Source of the DNA: Peribacillus sp. FSL P2-0133
GTDB taxonomy: Bacteria; Bacillota; Bacilli; Bacillales; DSM-1321
Length of the DNA stretch: 64,000 nucleotides
Direction: 5' to 3'
NCBI RefSeq assembly: GCF_037975445.1
Contig: NZ_CP150254.1
Coordinates: 2,478,001-2,542,000 of the forward strand
A program made the translations under genes and the position numbers. This document shows, piece after piece, positions 8,093 to 16,983 of the stretch (positions within the stretch are counted from its first letter, which is position 1; each line of letters begins with the position of its first letter). The notes beneath the pieces are model-generated. The model saw nothing but the letters and a program-made list of their open reading frames with translations. It was not told the DNA's origin and searched no databases.

Positions 8093-8839
8093 ATGAATAA
8101 AAGAATGGCATTTATTACCGGTGCTGGAAGCGGAATTGGCAGAGAGATTGCAAAAAAATTGGCTTCTCGCAATTTTAACATCATAGTGGCTGATATAAAT
8201 CATAAAAATGCTGAGGAAACGGTTTCTTTAATCGAAAAGTCGGGTTTTGAAGCTAGAGCGGTCCATTGTGATGTAACGAAATTAGAAAGTGTTAAAAAAG
8301 CCGTTGAAGAATCAGTGAACCATTATCATAGAATAGATATATTGGTTAATAATGCAGGCTGGGATAAGGTGGAACCTTTTTTAAAAAGTGATCCTAGCAC
8401 TTGGAAAAGGATTATCGATATTAATTTACTTGGGCAGATCCATACTTGCAAGGAAATTTTACCTCTCATGATTGAAAATGGTTACGGAAAGGTAGTGAAT
8501 ATTGCATCCGATGCAGCTAGAGTAGGATCAAGTGGAGAGGCAGTTTATTCGGCTGCTAAGGGAGGGGTGATTGCCTTCACAAAAACGATAGCAAGAGAAA
8601 TGGCACGTCACAAACTCAACATCAATTGTATTGCGCCAGGTCCTGCTGATACGCCCCTATTTCAAGAAATAGGCTCTTATAATGAAGGTATAGCAGGCGC
8701 CTTGGAAAAAGCGATTCCATTTCGTCGGCTAGCTCAACCAGAGGACATTGCCAATGCCGTTGCCTATTTCGTTTCGGAAGATGCCGGGTATATTACGGGG
8801 CAAACTCTTTCCGTAAATGGTGGATTAACAATGGTTTAA
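8093..8839 (+). CDS. badH: 2-hydroxycyclohexanecarboxyl-CoA dehydrogenase (BadH-like SDR)
   Basis: The 248-aa protein is a classical short-chain dehydrogenase: GAGSGIGRE nucleotide loop, LVNNAGWD, catalytic Ser in NIASDAARVGSSGEAVYS with the YSAAKGG Tyr-Lys pair, and ITGQTLSVNGG at the C-terminus. The unusual stretch SDAARVGSSGEAVY and the NNAGWD segment are those I recall from BadH of R. palustris, which oxidises 2-hydroxycyclohexane-1-carboxyl-CoA to the 2-keto form with NAD. GGAGGG lies 7 bases before ATG 8093; ATG 8090 is also possible. It closes the operon and directly supplies the BadI substrate. Confidence 0.87.
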   Translation: MNKRMAFITGAGSGIGREIAKKLASRNFNIIVADINHKNAEETVSLIEKSGFEARAVHCDVTKLESVKKAVEESVNHYHRIDILVNNAGWDKVEPFLKSDPSTWKRIIDINLLGQIHTCKEILPLMIENGYGKVVNIASDAARVGSSGEAVYSAAKGGVIAFTKTIAREMARHKLNINCIAPGPADTPLFQEIGSYNEGIAGALEKAIPFRRLAQPEDIANAVAYFVSEDAGYITGQTLSVNGGLTMV

Positions 8840-8880
8840 TCAATCAAGTTAGGTGGTTATGCAAGATTGAAAGGCTAGTA

Positions 8881-8908
8881 AACCTAAAGCATTAGGTTGA
8901 AAACTTTT
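8881..8908 (+). terminator. Weak terminator-like hairpin after badH
   Basis: AACCTAA (8881-8887) pairs with TTAGGTT (8892-8898) across four bases, followed by GAAAACTTTTT. The T run starts late, so termination may be partial. Confidence 0.45.
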
Positions 8909-8918
8909 TCTAATACGT

Positions 8919-8946
8919 TTGACAATTGGATTTATCGTGTTAATAT
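8919..8946 (+). promoter_or_regulatory. Sigma-A promoter of the thiamine operon
   Basis: TTGACA at 8919-8924 and TAATAT at 8941-8946 are 16 bp apart and lie about 35 bp upstream of the riboswitch aptamer. Confidence 0.7.
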
Positions 8947-8979
8947 AAAGGCAAATGAAAATTAAATATACAATTTGTA

Positions 8980-9091
8980 CCACTAGGGGTGCTTTATAGG
9001 TAAAAGTTGATTTTACCGCAGAAGCTGAGATTAAAGTATGACTTTAAGACCCTTAGAACCTGATCTGGTTTATACCAGCGTAGGGAAGTGG
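8980..9091 (+). ncRNA. TPP riboswitch (THI-box) aptamer
   Basis: The conserved THI-box pieces are all present in order: ACTAGGGGTGC, GCTGAGATTAAAG, ACCCTTAGAACCTGATCTGG and CAGCGTAGGGAAGTGG. P1 closes CCACT (8980-8984) with AGTGG (9087-9091). It precedes tenA and eight more genes of thiamine uptake and synthesis, and would lower their expression when thiamine pyrophosphate is abundant. Confidence 0.96.
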
Positions 9092-9128
9092 GGTCTGGAA
9101 CAATACGTTTCTGTATTTTTTCAAGTAC

Positions 9129-9163
9129 AACCACTTTCTTTACGTTTAAGAAAGTGGTTTTTT
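9129..9163 (+). terminator. Riboswitch-controlled terminator upstream of tenA
   Basis: AACCACTTTCTT (9129-9140) pairs perfectly with AAGAAAGTGGTT (9148-9159), followed by a T run to 9163. Its 5' arm CCACTTTC (9131-9138) can instead pair with GGAAGTGG (9084-9091), the 3' strand of P1, which gives a clear antiterminator switch. Confidence 0.9.
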
Positions 9164-9237
9164 GTTTGCAAAAAATGGGGTGATAAAGGTTTTTTTCTGT
9201 AAGATTCATTGAAAAATACAATTTGGAGGTAATGGAC

Positions 9238-9921
9238 ATGAAGTTTTCAGAGGAAATTCGTCGGGAAGTTGATCATATTTGGGAAGCTAGTTTTAATCAC
9301 CCGTTTGTTGCAGGAATAGGAGATGGCACATTACCATTGGAGTGTTTTCGTTTTTATGTCATGCAAGATGCCTATTATTTATCTCATTTTGCCAGGGTTC
9401 AAGCTTTAGGGGCAGTAAAAGCTACAGATTTACATACAACAAGCAGGCTTGCCGGCCATGCACAAGGAACATATGAAGCGGAGTTGAGGCTTCATGAGAA
9501 TTTTTCTGAGAGATTAGGCATCACAAAAGAAGAAAGGGAAAAGTTCAAACCTGCCCCGACTGCTTATGCTTATACTTCCCATATGTATCGTGCAGCTTAT
9601 TCGGGACATTTAGGGGATGTTATTGCAGCTATCTTGCCGTGTTACTGGCTGTATTATGAAATAGGTGAAAAGCTGCAAGGGTGCGTACCCGAAGAGCCGA
9701 TTTATCAAGAATGGATAGCGGCTTACGGAGGAGAGTGGTTCCGCACTTTGGTGGAAGAACAAATTGCGAGGCTTGATGAGATTGCTGAAAAAGTAACAGA
9801 CGAAGATAAGGAGAGAATGAAAGAGCATTTTATCCTTAGCAGCCAATATGAATACTCATTTTGGGAAATGGCTTATCGTTTAGAGACATGGCCTGTGCAT
9901 CAGGAAACACTAGAAGTATAA
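9238..9921 (+). CDS. tenA: Aminopyrimidine aminohydrolase TenA
   Basis: The 227-aa protein has the all-helical TenA/THI-4 fold, with YVMQDAYYLSHFARVQA, Cys135 in the ILPCYWLYYEIG segment and the C-terminal EYSFWEMAYRLETWP. Cys135 is the same position as the catalytic Cys of B. subtilis TenA. The enzyme hydrolyses aminopyrimidine from degraded thiamine to the HMP precursor, a salvage step. ATG 9238 sits 7 bases after GGAGGT; earlier in-frame TTG and ATG codons overlap that RBS. It is the first gene behind the TPP riboswitch. Confidence 0.95.
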   Translation: MKFSEEIRREVDHIWEASFNHPFVAGIGDGTLPLECFRFYVMQDAYYLSHFARVQALGAVKATDLHTTSRLAGHAQGTYEAELRLHENFSERLGITKEEREKFKPAPTAYAYTSHMYRAAYSGHLGDVIAAILPCYWLYYEIGEKLQGCVPEEPIYQEWIAAYGGEWFRTLVEEQIARLDEIAEKVTDEDKERMKEHFILSSQYEYSFWEMAYRLETWPVHQETLEV

Positions 9922-9935
9922 AGGAGAATGAAATA

Positions 9936-10520
9936 ATGAAAAAAGGATTGAAATTAACTGATATATTAGTCACGATCGTGATTGCGGTAGCATTTGGAAT
10001 CGTTTATATCCTTTGGGGTTCGATTTACTATTCCGTTAAACCATTAGGATTACATCTGGATCAACTTATTTATGGAATGTGGTTTATAGCTGGTCCCGTC
10101 GCCTTTTTAATTTTACGGAAACCGGGTGTGGCACTTTTGGCGGAGATTGCTGCAGCTTCCGGGGAATTCTTTCTAGGTTCTCCTTGGGGGCTGACCGTAC
10201 TGTTATATGGGGTGGTCCAAGGTTTGTTCGCGGAGCTGGTGTTCATGGCGTTCAAATATAAAAAATTCAATATGTCGGTGGCTGTTTTAGCTGCGATAGC
10301 TTCCTGCCTTGCATCAGTAATAATGGATTTTGCATACGGGGAAATAGGTGCGCTTTCTACTTGGAATCTTTTGTTGTTCATGATAGCGAGGTTTGTGGGT
10401 TCCATATTCTTTGCAGGTGTGACTGCCTATTATCTAGTCAAGGTTCTGGAAGCAACAGGAGTAACCAATCTTGTTCGTCCGGTTACAAGTAAAGATTATG
10501 CAGAACTGGATCAAAAGTAG
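9936..10520 (+). CDS. ykoE: ECF transporter substrate-binding (S) component, YkoE family
   Basis: A 194-aa membrane protein with about six hydrophobic segments and the YkoE-type features KLTDILVTIVIAVAFG, LHLDQLIYGMWFIAGP, and LLAEIAAASGEFFLGSPWG. YkoE is the substrate-capture subunit of an energy-coupling-factor importer for thiamine or its HMP moiety. AAGGAG precedes the ATG. The ATPase and T components follow directly, so the importer is a complete dedicated set. YkoF, the extra binding protein of the B. subtilis locus, is absent here. Confidence 0.9.
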   Translation: MKKGLKLTDILVTIVIAVAFGIVYILWGSIYYSVKPLGLHLDQLIYGMWFIAGPVAFLILRKPGVALLAEIAAASGEFFLGSPWGLTVLLYGVVQGLFAELVFMAFKYKKFNMSVAVLAAIASCLASVIMDFAYGEIGALSTWNLLLFMIARFVGSIFFAGVTAYYLVKVLEATGVTNLVRPVTSKDYAELDQK

Positions 10521-10532
10521 AGGTTGAGGGCC

Positions 10533-11996
10533 ATGGAACCAATCGTTTCAGTTGAGAAGTTAAGAATGAAATTTCCCGGTGATGAATCTTTGATATTCAA
10601 GGATCTATCCTTATCGTTTGATAAAGGAGAAAAAGTGTTATTGTTGGGACCATCAGGGTGTGGTAAATCCACACTTCTGCAAGTGTTAAGCGGATTGATT
10701 CCGAATTCCATCGAAGTACCGATGAAAGCGGATAAATTGAAATGCCCTTCTTCATGGGGATATGTTTTTCAAGACCCTGATAGTCAGTTTTGCATGCCAT
10801 TTGCCGATGAGGAAATTGCCTTCGTACTTGAGAATCTTTCCATCCCTAGAGAAGAAATGAGAGAGAAGATCCAAAATCATTTCCGTAAAGTAGGATTGAA
10901 CCTAGGCCATACAAGTATAGAAACATTATCAGGCGGGATGAAACAGCGTCTGGCAATCGCTTCAGTATTGGCCCTTGAACCAGAAGTAATATTTTTAGAT
11001 GAACCGACCGCCATGCTTGATCCGGAAGGAACAAAAGAAATCTGGGACTTATTGAAGGAAGTCGGACGAGACAAAACGGTTATTATCGTCGAGCATAAAA
11101 TTGACCATGTTTTAGAATTCATCGAACGAATCGTGCTTTTAAACGATGAAGGTCAAATCATGGCTGATGGTCCAAGAGACACCATTCTTTCACAATATAA
11201 AAATGAAATGAAAGAACATGGAATTTGGTTCCCTGGTGTTTGGGATGAATATGTAAATGAGTATGCACCAATTCGTGAACACAAATTTACAGATGGTTCA
11301 CTCCTTATGCATGTGCAAGGATTTAGCGGTTTTCGGAATAAAGAGGAAAAAATCAAGGTTGAAGAGCTGAAGGTTCATTCAGGGGAATGGATTGTAATCA
11401 GGGGAGAAAATGGCGCGGGGAAGAGTACTCTTTTGCATGCACTGATGCAGTTCATAAAAACGAATGGTAAGTATGAATTAATGGGGACCCCCATTAAAAG
11501 GGTGAAAAACCCAACGGATCATATGACGTTTGTCTTTCAAAATCCCGAGTTTCAGTTCGTTGCAAATACTGTATATGAAGAGATTGCCTATTCATTGCGA
11601 ATTGACAAAAGGCCGCAACAAGAAATAGATGAGAGAGTCCAATCATTGCTTAAAGTGTTCCGCCTTGAGGCGCATCGGGATAAACATCCGTTTCAATTAT
11701 CAATGGGTCAAAAGCGTCGCTTAAGCGTAGCTGCTTCAATCGTAATAGACAAAAAAATCATTCTACTTGATGAGCCAACCTTTGGCCAAGATTCGAAAAA
11801 TACCTTTGCATTACTGGAATGGTTTGAGGAATATCGAAGGCGCGGAATAACAGTGATCATGGTAACTCATGATGATCATATTTCAAAGAACTTTGCAACA
11901 AGGATCTGGACGGTTAAGGACGGAAACGTAATAAGTGATGAAAACATTGCGCAATCAGGATTATTGGAGACCAAAGTTAAAAGGAGTGTCATGTAG
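10533..11996 (+). CDS. ykoD: ECF transporter double ATPase, YkoD family
   Basis: The 487-aa protein fuses two ABC nucleotide-binding domains. Domain one has Walker A GPSGCGKST (residue 40 region), signature LSGGMKQR and Walker B VIFLDEPTA. Domain two has GENGAGKST (residue 300 region), signature LSMGQKRR and IILLDEPTFG. It powers the YkoE/YkoC importer in the cytoplasm. The domain-two signature LSMGQ is a normal variant for this group. ATG 10533 is preferred over an upstream in-frame TTG at 10524. It ends directly before the ykoC start. Confidence 0.92.
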   Translation: MEPIVSVEKLRMKFPGDESLIFKDLSLSFDKGEKVLLLGPSGCGKSTLLQVLSGLIPNSIEVPMKADKLKCPSSWGYVFQDPDSQFCMPFADEEIAFVLENLSIPREEMREKIQNHFRKVGLNLGHTSIETLSGGMKQRLAIASVLALEPEVIFLDEPTAMLDPEGTKEIWDLLKEVGRDKTVIIVEHKIDHVLEFIERIVLLNDEGQIMADGPRDTILSQYKNEMKEHGIWFPGVWDEYVNEYAPIREHKFTDGSLLMHVQGFSGFRNKEEKIKVEELKVHSGEWIVIRGENGAGKSTLLHALMQFIKTNGKYELMGTPIKRVKNPTDHMTFVFQNPEFQFVANTVYEEIAYSLRIDKRPQQEIDERVQSLLKVFRLEAHRDKHPFQLSMGQKRRLSVAASIVIDKKIILLDEPTFGQDSKNTFALLEWFEEYRRRGITVIMVTHDDHISKNFATRIWTVKDGNVISDENIAQSGLLETKVKRSVM

Positions 11997-12773
11997 ATGA
12001 ATGTTTCAAATGCAGAAACATGGCTCCATAGAATTAATCCAAGCCTTAAACTTGGTGTACTGATTGTGTTATGCATCGTGGCGTTATTCATTCATGACCT
12101 GAATTATATGATGAATATCACCATTGGCGTATTACTTTTATTTTTGTTTTTTACCGGGCATTCGATAAAACGAATCTTACTTTTGTCGATTCCCTTTTGT
12201 TTCATTTTTATATCCACCTCTTCCGCAATGATATTATTCGGGCAAGGTGAGACGCTTTGGTTTGAGTGGGGCCTGATATCGATTACAGAAGAAAGTTTCA
12301 TGAGGGGTTTACTGGTGGGCTTTCGAGCTTTGTTCTTTGCGGCTCTTGGTTTAACTTTTTCATTAACGACGAGGCCAGTGAACTTGTTTTATTCGTTAAT
12401 GCAGCAAGTTAAGCTTAAACCGAAATATGCCTATAGTTTCATGGCGGCATTAAGGCTGATTCCCATCATGATGGAGGAGTTCCAAACGATACGAAACGCG
12501 ATGAAGGTACGCGGTTTCGAAAGGGGAAAAGGGATAAGATCGGTATATTTTAAAATGAAAGCCTATTCCATCCCGTTGTTATCCGGAAGCATCAGACGTG
12601 CTCACCGAATCGCGGTTGCGATGGAGGCAAAGCGATTTACAGACACTCGGGATCGAACATACTTTTATGAATTTGGATTTTCAAAAAAGGATCATGGTTT
12701 CATTTTGTATTTTATCATCCTGCTGTTGGCCGGCTTTTATCTATCGATTCAATTCCCGTTAGTATCTATTTGA
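11997..12773 (+). CDS. ykoC: ECF transporter transmembrane (T) component, YkoC/EcfT family
   Basis: A 258-aa membrane protein with N-terminal hydrophobic helices (residues 20-120) and the two cytoplasmic coupling motifs of EcfT proteins: AMKVRGFERGKG near 160 and AVAMEAKRFTD near 205. These contact the ATPase. It starts at the base after the ykoD stop. Together ykoE, ykoD and ykoC form an import system for a thiamine precursor under the same riboswitch as biosynthesis. Confidence 0.9.
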   Translation: MNVSNAETWLHRINPSLKLGVLIVLCIVALFIHDLNYMMNITIGVLLLFLFFTGHSIKRILLLSIPFCFIFISTSSAMILFGQGETLWFEWGLISITEESFMRGLLVGFRALFFAALGLTFSLTTRPVNLFYSLMQQVKLKPKYAYSFMAALRLIPIMMEEFQTIRNAMKVRGFERGKGIRSVYFKMKAYSIPLLSGSIRRAHRIAVAMEAKRFTDTRDRTYFYEFGFSKKDHGFILYFIILLLAGFYLSIQFPLVSI

Positions 12774-12813
12774 TTTTATGAGATTGTAACTTTACTAGTT
12801 AGGGGTTCTTAGT

Positions 12814-13425
12814 ATGAATGCACATGAATTGCATATTATTTCTACTGGGAAACAGCCAATTGAAAAGTTTGTTGAGATCGCTTCAAACATTCAGGAACAT
12901 GTTGATTTCTTTTATTTAAGGGAAAAGCAGATGAGTGCGTCGGAACTCTATCGAGCAGTGACCCTGTTACATGATAATAAGATTCCGCTATCTAAGATCG
13001 TCATAAATGACCGGGTGGATGTAGCCTGGGTACACAAAGTATTTGGTGTGCAATTGGCTTTTCATAGTTTAGATGCGGGAGTCGTAAAAGGAGCTTTTCC
13101 AGGGATGAATGTTGGCTGTTCGATCCATTCCATGGATGAAGCGAAAGCCGCATTCAGCAAAGGAGCCAATTACGCGATTTATGGACATGTTTTTGAAACG
13201 GATTCAAAAATCGGACTTCCTCCTAAGGGAGTTAAGGAGCTTCATGCAATCACAAGAAATGTCAATCTTCCGATAATTGCGATAGGCGGAGTAACACCTT
13301 TCAATTGCCAAGTCGTGCTGGATGCGGGGGTACGGGGAATTGCCGTCATGTCAGGTGTGCTTGAATCTGAAAATCCGATTAAAGCCGTTAAAGAATATTC
13401 GAAGTCTTTGGGAAAGGAGACATAA
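12814..13425 (+). CDS. tenI: Thiazole tautomerase TenI
   Basis: The 203-aa protein is a ThiE-like TIM barrel with the TenI pattern: FYLREKQMSASELYRAV, IVINDRVDVAW, GCSIHSMDEA, YAIYGHVFETDSK and AIGGVTPFN. TenI aromatises the thiazole product of ThiG; true ThiE is similar but would condense thiazole and pyrimidine. Synteny with thiO, thiS, thiG and thiF and the length near 205 aa favour TenI. AGGGGT lies 8 bases before the ATG. It ends 1 bp before the thiO start. Confidence 0.88.
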   Translation: MNAHELHIISTGKQPIEKFVEIASNIQEHVDFFYLREKQMSASELYRAVTLLHDNKIPLSKIVINDRVDVAWVHKVFGVQLAFHSLDAGVVKGAFPGMNVGCSIHSMDEAKAAFSKGANYAIYGHVFETDSKIGLPPKGVKELHAITRNVNLPIIAIGGVTPFNCQVVLDAGVRGIAVMSGVLESENPIKAVKEYSKSLGKET

Positions 13426-13426
13426 G

Positions 13427-14551
13427 ATGAATTCCATATATGATGCAATCATTGTTGGGGGAGGAGTAATAGGTGGATCCATCGCTTTTCAATTAGCCAA
13501 ACGAGGTAAAAAGGTCCTTTTATTGGAAAAAGATAGACTCGCCAGTAAAGCATCCAGTGCTGCAGCCGGGATGTTAGGGGCACAATCCGAGTTGGATGCG
13601 GATAACCCGCTTTTTACATTGGCAAGCCGCAGCAGGGGGATGTTTCCTGCACTGGCGGAAGAATTAAAAGACATAAGTGGAATAGACATCGAATTTGTGA
13701 ACAAGGGCATGTTTAAGGTGGCGCTAACGAATGATCAGGTAGCCGAGTTGAAGAACATGATCAAAGTCCAGCAAGAAGCGGGACTTGAGGCTGAATGGCT
13801 ATCGACTGCAGAAATAAGAAAAACGGAACCGCTTCTATCGGATGAGATTAAGGGGGCCATGTTCATTCCGAAGGATGGACAAGTTTCAGCCACTAGGCTG
13901 TCGCTCGCATTTACTGAATCTGCAGCTGCCCTTGGTGTAGATATAAAGGAGTTTGTTCATGTCTCCGATTTAGTTACGGAAAACGGATGTGTGACTGGAG
14001 TGGTCACGAACATAGGTGGATTTTCAAGTGAAAATGTCATCGTGGCAGGTGGGGCTTGGAGTGCTTTCCTCCTTGAAAAAACAGGGATGAGACTCGACAG
14101 TTATCCAGTAAAGGGTGAGTGCTTTTCCGTCCTGACCGATCGTCCATTGCTTGAAAAGACAATCTTCTCACATGGCTGTTATCTTGTGCCCAAAGTTGGT
14201 GGAAGAATCATTGTCGGGGCAACGGTTAAAGCGAACACTTTCGATCAAAAGGTAAGTCTTGACGGGATTTCTACGTTAATAGAAAAGGCAACGCAATTGC
14301 TTCCGGCGATTAAAGGAACGGAATTGGAAAAGACATGGGCAGGTATACGCCCCCAAACTGGGGACGGCTTGCCATACTTTGGTGAACATCCAGCATACAA
14401 AGGACTTTTCATTGCAACGGGGCACTACAGGAATGGCATCTTGCTTTCTCCAATTACAGGTGTACTTATAGCTGATCTTTTAGAAAGGAAGACAAATGTC
14501 GAATGGTCCGCTTTTCGATTGGATCGTTCGATACAAACTCTTTTTTCTTAA
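13427..14551 (+). CDS. thiO: Glycine oxidase ThiO
   Basis: The 374-aa protein is a FAD-dependent amine oxidase of the DAO family. The dinucleotide motif VGGGVIGGSIA lies at residues 9-19, the second FAD segment SSAAAGMLGAQ near 45, and the C-terminal ATGHYRNGILLSP contacts flavin. ThiO oxidises glycine to the iminoglyoxylate used by ThiG. GGAAAGGAG precedes ATG 13427. Longer in-frame forms extending into tenI are not credible. Confidence 0.95.
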   Translation: MNSIYDAIIVGGGVIGGSIAFQLAKRGKKVLLLEKDRLASKASSAAAGMLGAQSELDADNPLFTLASRSRGMFPALAEELKDISGIDIEFVNKGMFKVALTNDQVAELKNMIKVQQEAGLEAEWLSTAEIRKTEPLLSDEIKGAMFIPKDGQVSATRLSLAFTESAAALGVDIKEFVHVSDLVTENGCVTGVVTNIGGFSSENVIVAGGAWSAFLLEKTGMRLDSYPVKGECFSVLTDRPLLEKTIFSHGCYLVPKVGGRIIVGATVKANTFDQKVSLDGISTLIEKATQLLPAIKGTELEKTWAGIRPQTGDGLPYFGEHPAYKGLFIATGHYRNGILLSPITGVLIADLLERKTNVEWSAFRLDRSIQTLFS

Positions 14552-14565
14552 TGGAGGTGGATGAA

Positions 14566-14769
14566 TTGGAATTGATTATTAACGGGGAAAAAATACGGAT
14601 TCCTGCTGATGAATCAACAGTTACAGGGCTTCTGCAACACTTTGATTTACATCAAAAAGTGGTGATTGTTGAATTGAATGATGAAATATTAGCAAAAGAA
14701 AGTCTAAGTGAAACACTTTTGTCAAATGGAGACAAGGTAGAGATTGTACATTTTGTAGGAGGCGGATGA
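14566..14769 (+). CDS. thiS: Sulfur carrier protein ThiS
   Basis: The 67-aa ubiquitin-like protein begins MELIINGEK and ends [10 protein letters not shown], with the C-terminal Gly-Gly that is adenylated by ThiF and thiocarboxylated. TTG 14566 is favoured: GGAGGTG is 8 bases upstream and the length fits the usual 66 aa. An in-frame ATG at 14551 overlaps that RBS. It ends 1 bp before thiG. Confidence 0.93.
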   Translation: MELIINGEKIRIPADESTVTGLLQHFDLHQKVVIVELNDEILAKESLSETLLSNGDKVEIVHFVGGG

Positions 14770-14770
14770 T

Positions 14771-15538
14771 ATGTTAAAGATAGGTTCTTATGAATTTTCT
14801 TCAAGATTATTATTAGGTACAGGAAAGTATCCAAACTTCGATGTTCAAAAGCAATCAGTGGAGGTTTCGGAGACGGAAATATTAACATTTGCGGTCCGGA
14901 GAATGAATATTTTTGAAGCCAGTCAGCCCAATTTTTTAGAAAAGCTTGATTTGAAAAAATACACACTCCTTCCCAATACAGCAGGAGCTAAAACTGCCAA
15001 AGAAGCAGTGCGCATAGCCCATCTTGCAAAGGCATCTGGCTTATGTGACATGATTAAGGTAGAAGTCATTGGCTGTCAAAAAACACTGCTGCCTGATCCG
15101 ATTGAAACCTTAAAAGCTGCTGAAGAATTAGTGAAACTGGGATTCACCGTATTACCCTATACTTCGGATGACGTGTTGCTCGCTAAGCGCCTGGAAGAAG
15201 TGGGGTGCCATGCAATCATGCCTGGCGCTTCACCAATTGGCTCTGGTCAAGGCATTATAAACCCACTGAACTTACGATTCATCATGGAACAATCTGAGGT
15301 TCCTGTAATTGTCGATGCAGGGATTGGGACGCCCTCCGATGCGGCAATCGCCATGGAATTAGGGGCGGATGGCGTATTGCTTAACACTGCTGTTTCCGGC
15401 GCAAAAGACCCCGTCAAAATGGCGAAAGCAATGAAACTGGCCATTGAGGCAGGTCGATTAGGGTATGAAGCAGGAAGAATCGCAAAAAATGATTACGCGA
15501 TAGCAAGCAGCCCAGTTGAAGGATTGAGCATTGGATGA
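14771..15538 (+). CDS. thiG: Thiazole synthase ThiG
   Basis: The 255-aa TIM-barrel enzyme has [11 protein letters not shown] at the N-terminus, the Lys in [10 protein letters not shown] that forms the imine with deoxyxylulose phosphate, and the phosphate loops [13 protein letters not shown] and [12 protein letters not shown]. It makes the thiazole phosphate from DXP, iminoglycine and ThiS thiocarboxylate. Its stop overlaps the thiF start by 4 bp, which indicates coupled translation. Confidence 0.96.
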   Translation: MLKIGSYEFSSRLLLGTGKYPNFDVQKQSVEVSETEILTFAVRRMNIFEASQPNFLEKLDLKKYTLLPNTAGAKTAKEAVRIAHLAKASGLCDMIKVEVIGCQKTLLPDPIETLKAAEELVKLGFTVLPYTSDDVLLAKRLEEVGCHAIMPGASPIGSGQGIINPLNLRFIMEQSEVPVIVDAGIGTPSDAAIAMELGADGVLLNTAVSGAKDPVKMAKAMKLAIEAGRLGYEAGRIAKNDYAIASSPVEGLSIG

Positions 15539-16554
15539 ATGAACGTTATTCACGTCAAGAACTTTTTGGCCCTATAGGGGAAGAAGGGCAATTGAAAATT
15601 CGCAAAAAACACGTTTTGGTGATTGGAGCGGGTGCTCTCGGTACGGGAAGTGCAGAAGGTCTTGTACGAGCAGGAATTGGGAAACTCACCATTGTGGACA
15701 GAGATTATGTAGAGTGGAGCAACCTTCAAAGACAACAGCTTTATTGTGAAGATGATGCAAAAAAAAGAATACCGAAAGCCGTGGCGGCTAAGAATCGTTT
15801 GAATGCACTGAATTCGGACGTTATCGTAAAATCGCATGTGGCGGATGTTTCGGTTGATGAACTGGCGAAGCTTGTTGAAGGCGTGGATTTAATATTGGAT
15901 GCCACTGATAATTTCGATACGAGGATGCTTATTAATGATACTGCGCAAAAATATAACATACCCTGGATTTACGGGGCCTGTGTTGGGAGTTATGGGATAA
16001 GTTACACGGTGATCCCAGAGGTGACCCCATGTTTGAATTGTTTGCTGGAAACGGTTCCAATGGGAGGATTGACATGTGATACGGCGGGAATCATCAGCCC
16101 TGCTGTTCAAACAGTCGTTGCCCAACAAATGGCGGAAGCATTAAAAATCCTTGTAGAAGATTATGAGTCACTAAGAAACAAAATTGTTTCATTTGATCTT
16201 TGGAAAAATGAACATTCATCCATAAATGTAGCACAATTAAAAAAAGATTCTTGTTTGTCATGCGGGTCAAATCGAACGTACCCCCATCTCTCCTATTCAA
16301 ATCGAACGAAAACAGCCGTTTTATGCGGAAGGGATTCTGTCCAGATTCGGCCGGCGATGAATCTTGAAAGAGACTTAGCGGAAATCGAAAAAAATCTTCT
16401 CGCACAAGGTGGTAAGATCGTAAGGAATCCTTATTTACTTTCATTTACGATCGGAGCCCATCGGTTGGTCGTTTTTAAAGATGGGCGGGCATTGATTCAT
16501 GGAACAAAAGATATTGCCGAAGCAAAAACGTTATATCATCGTTATATTGGCTGA
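15535..16554 (+). CDS. thiF: ThiS adenylyltransferase ThiF
   Basis: The 339-aa E1-like enzyme has the ATP loop [19 protein letters not shown], the NLQRQQLY segment, DATDNFDTR and two Cys pairs (CLNCL and CLSCG) that would hold zinc. It adenylates the ThiS C-terminus. The C-terminal 100 residues are a poorly conserved extension often present in Bacillus ThiF. It is the last gene of the riboswitch operon; thiD, which ends the B. subtilis version, is not present after it. Confidence 0.93.
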   Translation: MNERYSRQELFGPIGEEGQLKIRKKHVLVIGAGALGTGSAEGLVRAGIGKLTIVDRDYVEWSNLQRQQLYCEDDAKKRIPKAVAAKNRLNALNSDVIVKSHVADVSVDELAKLVEGVDLILDATDNFDTRMLINDTAQKYNIPWIYGACVGSYGISYTVIPEVTPCLNCLLETVPMGGLTCDTAGIISPAVQTVVAQQMAEALKILVEDYESLRNKIVSFDLWKNEHSSINVAQLKKDSCLSCGSNRTYPHLSYSNRTKTAVLCGRDSVQIRPAMNLERDLAEIEKNLLAQGGKIVRNPYLLSFTIGAHRLVVFKDGRALIHGTKDIAEAKTLYHRYIG

Positions 16555-16664
16555 ACTGTAATAATGGAATGACAAAGACTTAAAACGTTAAAATCAGTGG
16601 CCCTTATAATAGGAAAGAATCGAAAATTCTTTTTGGGACTTATTTGCTCTACAAACATAAAACG

Positions 16665-16700
16665 AAAGCGGTGTCTGCCTTTTCTGGGCGGCACCGCTTT
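16665..16700 (-). terminator. Terminator of sspP, possibly shared with thiF
   Basis: AAAGCGGTG (16665-16673) pairs with CACCGCTTT (16692-16700); inner GCC/GGC pairs extend it. The T run (TTCGTTTTA) is on the minus strand, after sspP. There is no clear T run for thiF on the plus strand. Confidence 0.6.
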
Positions 16701-16725
16701 GTTATGGAACGATTATTTAAGCAGC

Positions 16726-16869
16726 TTACATATCATGACTGCTATTATGCTTCTGACGGGTGTGCTGTCTGTTTTTCACCTTATGAGAACCGCTTAACGG
16801 TGCAGGTTGACCTGGGTTATTTCCTTTAGGAGCATTTTTTCGAATATCTTTACCATCGTTTTTGTTCAT
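16726..16869 (-). CDS. sspP: Small acid-soluble spore protein P
   Basis: The 47-aa product contains [20 protein letters not shown] and then [20 protein letters not shown], which is the SspP pattern. AGGAGGG lies 7 bases before the ATG on the minus strand. SspP is a minor spore core protein made late in the forespore. It is hidden under a spurious plus-strand frame. As in B. subtilis it lies near sspO, upstream of citB. Confidence 0.95.
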   Translation of the reverse strand: MNKNDGKDIRKNAPKGNNPGQPAPLSGSHKVKNRQHTRQKHNSSHDM

Positions 16870-16983
16870 GTGCTATCCCTCCTATCTCTTAAGATAATCA
16901 GTCCGAGAAATTTTATTCACATACATATATTTGCAAACCTCGTACATGCTATTGATGGACACTAATTAAGGAGATGAACCCAA

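Noticed and set aside
10079..10261. Plus-strand 60-codon frame inside ykoE
   Set aside because: It is an out-of-frame shadow of ykoE with no RBS.
16597..16829. Plus-strand frames of 60-66 codons
   Set aside because: They are antisense to sspP, have no ribosome binding site and no family pattern.
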